Shown here: positions 39,112 to 43,548 of the stretch, one piece after another
How positions within the stretch are numbered: position 1 is the first letter of the stretch
Layout of the letters: the number at the start of each line of letters is the position of its first letter
NCBI RefSeq assembly: GCF_024124745.1
Contig: NZ_JAMXRU010000015.1
Span: 1-43,548, forward strand
Reading direction: 5' to 3'
Length of the DNA stretch: 43,548 nt
Source: Aeromicrobium sp. CnD17-E
GTDB taxonomy: Bacteria > Actinomycetota > Actinomycetes > Propionibacteriales > Nocardioidaceae
Translations under genes and position numbers: made by a program
Notes under the pieces: generated by a model
What the model saw: only the letters and a program-made list of their open reading frames with translations
What the model was told of the DNA's origin: nothing
The model's database searches: none

Positions 39112-42020
39112 GCGGGCGCCCCTCCCCGTGAGGGAGCGCTGGTGCACTCCTCGGACAGGCCGGAGTCGGTGTGTCCCTGCTCGCCGTGGCGGTCGATCCC
39201 GCCGCCCAGGCTGCGCAGGACGTCGAGCGCCAGGCCGACGACCACGAGGTAGACGCCGACGTCGAACGCGACCGAGGTGACCACGTGCACGTCGCCGAGC
39301 AGCGGCACCGGGACGTCGAAGACGCCGCTCTGGAAGGTGTTCGCGCCCACGAGCACCGGCACGATCCCCGACAGCGCCGCGACGGCCAGTCCCGACCCGA
39401 GCACCACGCCGGCGTCGACGGGAGCCGCGGCGTCGAGCTCGCGCCGCCCGCCGGCGAGGTAGCGCACCGCGAGCGCGAGGCCCGCGACCAGGCCGCCGGC
39501 GAAGCCGCCACCGGGCGTGTAGTGGCCCGTGAACATCAGGTAGACCGAGAAGATCATCAGCACCGGGAACACGGCGCGGGCCACCACCTCGAACACGACG
39601 GAGCGGCGCACGTCCTCCAGGGCCACGGCGCCGGGCAGCCAGCCCTGGCGCTCGTCGCTCGGTCCGGGCCGGGCGCGACGCGTCTCGCGGTGGGACTGCG
39701 CGCGGTCGGTGATGAGGAAGATGAGGCTCGCGATGCCGGTGGCGGCCACGACGAGCACGGCCAGCTCGCCGAAGGTGTCCCACACGCGGATGTCGACGAG
39801 GGTGATGTTGACGATGTTCTCGCCGCCGCCGAACTCGTAGGCCGGTCCCTCGAAGGCACGACCGATGGGCGACGCGGTCCGGGCGTTGGCGGCGACGACC
39901 GCGTAGGCGCCGACGGCGAGCCCCGCGGTCGCGCCGATCGCGATGCGAACGCGTCGGGTGACGGTGAAGGGCCGGTCGGAGAAGAACGGGGTGAAGCGAC
40001 GCAGCACCAGCACGAACGTCACGAGCGCGAAGGTCTCGACGAGCACCTGGGTGAGCGCGAGGTCGGGGGCGCCGTGCAGCACGAAAAGCAGAGCCGTGCC
40101 GTAGCCGGTCACGCCCAGCAGGAGCACGGCTCGCAGCCTGCGGCGCGAGCGCACGGTCAGCAGGGCCGCGGCGCACACGAGCGCCACCGTCGCGACCCGC
40201 AGGGCGTCGTCGGGGCCGAACGTGCTGCCGTCGCCGACGGAGACGTCGGGCGTGCCCCACGCCCGCACGGCGGCCGTGCCCGGGACGACCACGAGCACCA
40301 CGAGGACGATGCCCAGGTAGAACGGGAGGGAGCCGCGCTGCGTGAAGCCGGTGACCTCGATGCTCGCGCGGTCGACCCCGCGCACGATCGCGTGGTAGCT
40401 GCGCTCGGCGTCGGGCAGGTGCAGCCGCTCGACGAGGGTCGTCTGCAGCCGTGCGACGGGGCGGCGCAGCAGCCAGAGGGCGAGACCGCCGACCACCACG
40501 ACGACCGACAGCCAGAGGGCCGGGGTGAACCCGTGCCAGAGCGTCAGGACGGGCGCGTGCGCGCCCTCGCCGAACGCGTCGCTGTAGGACTCGATGCGTG
40601 GGGTGAGCACCCCGCCCGCGAAGCCTGCCGCCAGGCCGAGGACGGACAGGACGACCGGCGAGGCCTGGAACATCGCTCCGGGCGGGTTCAGCGTCGGGGC
40701 CGCGACCTGCTTGGTGCCGAACGTGCCCCACACGAACCGCGCGGTGTAGGCGACGGTCAGCACCGACCCGACCACCAGACCGGCGAGGGCGAGGGTGCCC
40801 CAGGCGCCGATGCCGGCGTCGTCCCCGAGGTCGACGAACGCCGCGAGCGCGGCCTCCTTCGTGGTGAACCCGAGGAGCGGGGGCAGGCCCGCCATCGACG
40901 CCGCCGCCAGCACGGTGGCCACGAAGAGGACGGGCAGGGAGCGGGCGAGGCCCGTGAGCTCGCGCAGGTCGCGCGTGCCGACGCTGCGGTCGACCACGCC
41001 CACCACGAGGAACAGGGTCGACTTGAACAGCGCGTGGCCGAGGACGAGCGACAGGCCGGCGAACGCCGCCGCGCGGGTCCCGGCCCCCGCGACGGCCACC
41101 AGGAAGCCGAGCTGGCTCACCGTGCCGTAGGCGAGCAGCAGCTTGATGTCGTGCTGGCGGAGGGCGCGCAGGCCGCCGATGATCATCGTGACGATGCCGA
41201 GCGTCAGCAGCACGGGACGCCAGCCCGGGGTGTCGGCGAACGCGGGCGCCATGAGCAGCACGAGGAACACGCCGGCCTTCACCATGGCCGCGGCGTGCAG
41301 GTAGGCGCTGACGGGGGTGGGTGCCGCCATGGCGCCCGGGAGCCAGAAGTGGAACGGGGCCAGTGCCGACTTGCTGAGCGCGCCGACGAGGAGCAGCGCG
41401 ACCGCGGCGGTGACGGCCGGGCCGGACGGCGGGTCGGCGACGACCTCGCTCAGGCGCGGGGTGCCGGTCTGCGCGTGCAGCACGAACAGGCCGACGAGCA
41501 TCGAGAGCCCGCCGAACGTGGTGACGAGGAGCGCGTTCATCGCGGCGCGACGGTTCGCACGGCGCTCGGGGTTGTGGCCGATGAGCAGGTACGACAGGAC
41601 GGTCGTCAGCTCCCAGAACACGAACAGCACGTACATGTTGTCCGACAGGACGAGTCCGAGCATCGCGCCCGCGAACGCCGTCAGGACGCCGGAGAAGCGC
41701 CAGATCTCGGGGTCGCCGTGGCGGAAGTACCAGCCGCAGTACAGGAGGACGAGCGCGCCGACGCCGGTGACGACCAGCGACATGATCGCGGTGAGCGGGT
41801 CGAGCACGAGGTCGACGTCGACACCCAGGCTGGGGATCCACGACCACCGCTCGACGACCGGCGCGCCACCGTCGGTGACGTCGAGCGCCCGGGGCAGCAG
41901 CCACAGGAACGAGGCGGCCGGGACGAGGGCCAGCACCACGAACGCGCGGCGGTCGAGCAGCCGGGTGAGGGCGGGGGCCCCCGCTGCGGCGACGAGGTGC
42001 AGCGCGAGGAGCCCGATCAT
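39108..42020 (-). CDS. mrpA: Mrp Na+/H+ antiporter subunit A fused to subunit B
   Basis: A 970-residue membrane protein. Residues about 1-600 are the NuoL-like antiporter module, with FVFWELTTVLSYLLIGHN (conserved Glu), GALSKSALAPFHFWLPGAMA (Lys) and KLLLAYGTVSQLGFL. A DUF4040/MrpB-like segment follows near 620-740 (GAPDLALTQVLVETFALVTF). The last 140 residues are an MnhB domain (TGHYTPGGGFAGGLVAGLAL). A separate mrpB is therefore absent, as in other actinobacteria. The subunit leads the operon, which pumps Na+ (and other cations) out in exchange for H+. TAGGAT sits 7 nt before the ATG, predicting a leaderless transcript. Confidence 0.94.
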   Translation of the reverse strand: MIGLLALHLVAAAGAPALTRLLDRRAFVVLALVPAASFLWLLPRALDVTDGGAPVVERWSWIPSLGVDVDLVLDPLTAIMSLVVTGVGALVLLYCGWYFRHGDPEIWRFSGVLTAFAGAMLGLVLSDNMYVLFVFWELTTVLSYLLIGHNPERRANRRAAMNALLVTTFGGLSMLVGLFVLHAQTGTPRLSEVVADPPSGPAVTAAVALLLVGALSKSALAPFHFWLPGAMAAPTPVSAYLHAAAMVKAGVFLVLLMAPAFADTPGWRPVLLTLGIVTMIIGGLRALRQHDIKLLLAYGTVSQLGFLVAVAGAGTRAAAFAGLSLVLGHALFKSTLFLVVGVVDRSVGTRDLRELTGLARSLPVLFVATVLAAASMAGLPPLLGFTTKEAALAAFVDLGDDAGIGAWGTLALAGLVVGSVLTVAYTARFVWGTFGTKQVAAPTLNPPGAMFQASPVVLSVLGLAAGFAGGVLTPRIESYSDAFGEGAHAPVLTLWHGFTPALWLSVVVVVGGLALWLLRRPVARLQTTLVERLHLPDAERSYHAIVRGVDRASIEVTGFTQRGSLPFYLGIVLVVLVVVPGTAAVRAWGTPDVSVGDGSTFGPDDALRVATVALVCAAALLTVRSRRRLRAVLLLGVTGYGTALLFVLHGAPDLALTQVLVETFALVTFVLVLRRFTPFFSDRPFTVTRRVRIAIGATAGLAVGAYAVVAANARTASPIGRAFEGPAYEFGGGENIVNITLVDIRVWDTFGELAVLVVAATGIASLIFLITDRAQSHRETRRARPGPSDERQGWLPGAVALEDVRRSVVFEVVARAVFPVLMIFSVYLMFTGHYTPGGGFAGGLVAGLALAVRYLAGGRRELDAAAPVDAGVVLGSGLAVAALSGIVPVLVGANTFQSGVFDVPVPLLGDVHVVTSVAFDVGVYLVVVGLALDVLRSLGGGIDRHGEQGHTDSGLSEECTSAPSRGGAPA

Positions 42021-42027
42021 TGCTGTG

Positions 42028-42033
42028 ATCCTA
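42028..42033 (-). promoter_or_regulatory. -10 element of the mrp operon
   Basis: TAGGAT on the minus strand ends 7 nt before ATG 42020. No ribosome-binding site fits in the gap, so a leaderless message is likely. No clear -35 is found. Confidence 0.5.
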
Positions 42034-42061
42034 TCGGGCGGCCCCGTGTGACGGCACGTCG

Positions 42062-42067
42062 TACCGT
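42062..42067 (+). promoter_or_regulatory. -10 element before the leader ORF and zinc metalloprotease
   Basis: TACCGT is followed by 6 nt and then ATG 42074, the same arrangement as at tmsA and xthA. This places the transcript start on the first codon of the 27-codon leader frame. Confidence 0.45.
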
Positions 42068-42073
42068 ACGGGC

Positions 42074-42157
42074 ATGAGCGAGCGTCGGCGAGTGAACGGA
42101 GAGACCGTCATGCTGCGCGTCTCGTACCCTGTGCTCTTCCCGGGGCGCGGAGCATGA
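42074..42157 (+). CDS. Possible 27-codon leader peptide
   Basis: A short frame from ATG 42074 to TGA 42155-42157 encodes 27 residues, with SERRRVNGET near the start and a hydrophobic end (VSYPVLFPGRGA). It overlaps the metalloprotease ATG as ATGA, and a TANNNT hexamer is 6 nt before it. Translation of a leaderless leader would then re-initiate at the main gene. No amino-acid run typical of attenuators is present. The alternative is that this is untranslated leader. Confidence 0.4.
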   Translation: MSERRRVNGETVMLRVSYPVLFPGRGA

Positions 42158-43221
42158 TCGACTGGCGCGTCGCGCGGAGCACGGCGACGACCCTCACCCG
42201 TCCCGGCCCCGACCTGACGCCCGGCGAGGCCGACGAGGTCGTGGGCGAGCTGCGCGAGGCGGCGGCACGCTCGGAGGGTCCGGTGCGCGACTTCTCCGAC
42301 CTGCACGCCCCCGACACGGTGCAGGCGCAGGCGCCGGTCCTCGTCGTCGACCGTCCCCGCTGGATCGAGGCCAACCTGGCCACGTTCGAGGTGCTGATGG
42401 ACCCGGTCGTGGCCCGGCTCGAGCAGGGCCGCTCCGGCGGCGCGGGCCCGGTCGGCGGGCTGACGCGCGCCGTCGGGAGCCGGGTCAGCGGGGCGGAGGT
42501 CGGGGGCCTCGTCGCGCTCCTCTCGGGCAAGGTGCTGGGCCAGTTCGACCCGTTCTGGACCGGTCCGCGGGGCGAGGGCGGCCGTCTCCTGCTCGTGGCG
42601 CCGAACATCGTCCAGGTCGAGCGCAGCCTCGACGTCGACCCGCACGACTTCCGGCTCTGGGTCTGCCTGCACGAGGAGACGCACCGCGTGCAGTTCACGG
42701 CGGTGCCGTGGATGCGCGACCACCTCCGCACGCTGATCGACGAGCTGACGGAGGCCACCGACCTCGACTCCGAGGCGCTGCAGCGCTTCCTGAGCGAGGG
42801 CCTGCCGGAGCTCGTGAAGGTCGTGCGCGGCACCTCGGAGGCCTCGTTGGCCGAGGTGTTCCAGAACGAGCGGCAGAAGGCCGTCGTCGACCGGATCACG
42901 GGTGTCATGTCGCTGCTCGAGGGCCACGCCGACGTCGTCATGGACGGGGTCGGCCCCGACGTGATCCCGACCGTCGCCACCATCCGTCGCCGGTTCGACT
43001 CGCGGCGCAAGGGCGGCAACGGCGTCGACCGGCTCCTGCGCCGGCTCCTCGGCCTGGAGGGCAAGATGCGTCAGTACCGCGACGGTGCGGTGTTCGTGCG
43101 CCAGGTGACCGACCAGGTGGGCCTCGCGGGGTTCAACGCGGTGTGGGAGAAGCCCGAGAACCTGCCCGACCGCTCCGAGATCACCGACCCGGACGCCTGG
43201 GTCCGGCGCGTCCACGGCTGA
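42154..43221 (+). CDS. Zinc-dependent metalloprotease-like protein linked to tilS
   Basis: A 355-residue actinobacterial protein of the 'coenzyme F420 biosynthesis-associated / zinc-dependent metalloprotease' family. It contains CLHEETHRVQFTAVPWMRDH, an HExxH metal site, followed by the Glu-rich helix of NERQKAVVDRITGVMSLLEG and HADVVMDGVG. Despite its database name, there is no F420 gene here. The usual neighbours in actinobacteria are tilS, hpt and ftsH, and tilS indeed follows after 12 bp. ATG 42154 overlaps the leader frame. The biochemical role is unknown. Confidence 0.87.
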   Translation: MIDWRVARSTATTLTRPGPDLTPGEADEVVGELREAAARSEGPVRDFSDLHAPDTVQAQAPVLVVDRPRWIEANLATFEVLMDPVVARLEQGRSGGAGPVGGLTRAVGSRVSGAEVGGLVALLSGKVLGQFDPFWTGPRGEGGRLLLVAPNIVQVERSLDVDPHDFRLWVCLHEETHRVQFTAVPWMRDHLRTLIDELTEATDLDSEALQRFLSEGLPELVKVVRGTSEASLAEVFQNERQKAVVDRITGVMSLLEGHADVVMDGVGPDVIPTVATIRRRFDSRRKGGNGVDRLLRRLLGLEGKMRQYRDGAVFVRQVTDQVGLAGFNAVWEKPENLPDRSEITDPDAWVRRVHG

Positions 43222-43233
43222 CGGGGTCGTCGG

Positions 43234-43548
43234 GTGAGGCTGCTCGACGCCGAGGCTCGTGGTCGTGCGGGGGTCCGGGCGGTGCTCGCCGACCTCGACG
43301 CTGCCGTGCCGGTCGTGCTCGGCGTCTCCGGTGGTGCCGACTCGTTGGCGCTCGCCGCGTGCGCGGCCTTCGTGGCCGACCGCGACCGTCGCCCCGTGCG
43401 TGGCGTCGTGGTCGACCACGGCCTGCAGGCCGCGTCGGACGAGGTCGCCGACCGGGCCGCCGACCAGGTCCGCGGGCTCGGGCTGCCGGCCGAGGTGGTC
43501 CGGGTGGTCGTCGGGTCCGACGGGGGACCCGAGGGTGCCGCGCGCTCG
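43234..43548 (+). CDS. tilS: tRNA(Ile)-lysidine synthetase, 5' part
   Basis: The first 105 codons of an ATP-pyrophosphatase. The PP-loop signature [10 protein letters not shown] follows VVLGVSGG, and [14 protein letters not shown] is the second typical segment. TilS changes C34 of tRNA-Ile(CAU) to lysidine so that AUA is read as Ile. It starts at GTG 43234, 12 bp after the metalloprotease stop, and runs off the end of the window. Hypoxanthine phosphoribosyltransferase and ftsH are expected next. Confidence 0.9.
   Translation, partial: MRLLDAEARGRAGVRAVLADLDAAVPVVLGVSGGADSLALAACAAFVADRDRRPVRGVVVDHGLQAASDEVADRAADQVRGLGLPAEVVRVVVGSDGGPEGAARS

Noticed and set aside
38692-41904. 1070-codon open frame on the minus strand overlapping mrpA
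   Set aside because: High-GC shadow frame, rich in Arg/Pro/His. Only its last 139 codons are a real gene (mrpC); the rest is mrpA in another frame.
39171-42077. 968-codon plus-strand open frame opposite mrpA-mrpC
   Set aside because: Extremely rich in Arg, Asp, Glu, Gln and Gly, an artefact of high GC opposite membrane-protein genes.
1-43548. CRISPR arrays, insertion sequences, integrases or rRNA genes
   Set aside because: No spaced direct-repeat array, transposase, recombinase motif or rRNA sequence was seen on either strand.

Overview
This is a high-GC window (roughly 70%) from an actinobacterium. GTG starts are frequent, stop/start codons overlap as ATGA or GTGA in most operons, and many genes have a TANNNT -10 hexamer only 6-7 nt before the start codon, as on leaderless mRNAs. 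The gene content fits Propionibacteriales/Nocardioidaceae (Nocardioides or Aeromicrobium-like): a 10-methyl fatty-acid gene pair (tmsA-tmsB), an Mrp antiporter with fused A/B subunits, P-loop arsenate reductases of the type seen in mycothiol users, and a zinc metalloprotease gene directly before tilS. The genus is an inference.

1-11535 looks like the edge of a polyketide-type biosynthetic cluster. It holds three different stand-alone acyltransferases, an acyl-CoA carboxylase carboxyltransferase, a TetR regulator, a covalent-FAD (berberine-bridge-like) oxidase, a group D flavin monooxygenase, an NmrA-like reductase, an FMN reductase that could supply reduced flavin, and a SARP/NB-ARC activator. 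No ketosynthase or carrier protein lies inside the window, so the core synthase must be to the left.

11620-17430 is an arsenic-resistance island plus small accessory genes, ending at tRNA-Phe. A truncated ArsN-like acetyltransferase and arsR run left. acr3, two arsC genes and an ArsO-like flavoprotein with a Cys-rich tail run right, from a promoter flanked by two near-identical ArsR boxes. A SANT-like mini-protein, a membrane-anchored protein and an XRE regulator follow.

17430-24830 is more housekeeping in character: tRNA-Phe, a RutE-like nitroreductase, an unusual block of nested palindromes, tRNA-Asp, and an operon of cysteine dioxygenase, rhodanese and a complete OpuC/ProVWX-type ABC importer. 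An alpha/beta hydrolase and gluQRS follow.

24900-29840 is a catabolic island: IclR regulator, cyclase-family hydrolase, TRAP-type permease with a small membrane partner, and a fused dehydrogenase/RraA-like aldolase. 30070-34003 has tRNA-Glu, a zincin, a pirin and tmsA-tmsB. xthA and a DUF559 nuclease-like gene follow, the latter bracketed by two copies of a long palindrome.

35951-42020 is a compact mrpA(B)CDEFG operon, translationally coupled at every junction. The window ends with a zinc metalloprotease (behind a possible 27-codon leader ORF) and the 5' part of tilS. I saw no integrase, transposase, CRISPR array or rRNA. No stretch longer than 300 bases is without a feature.
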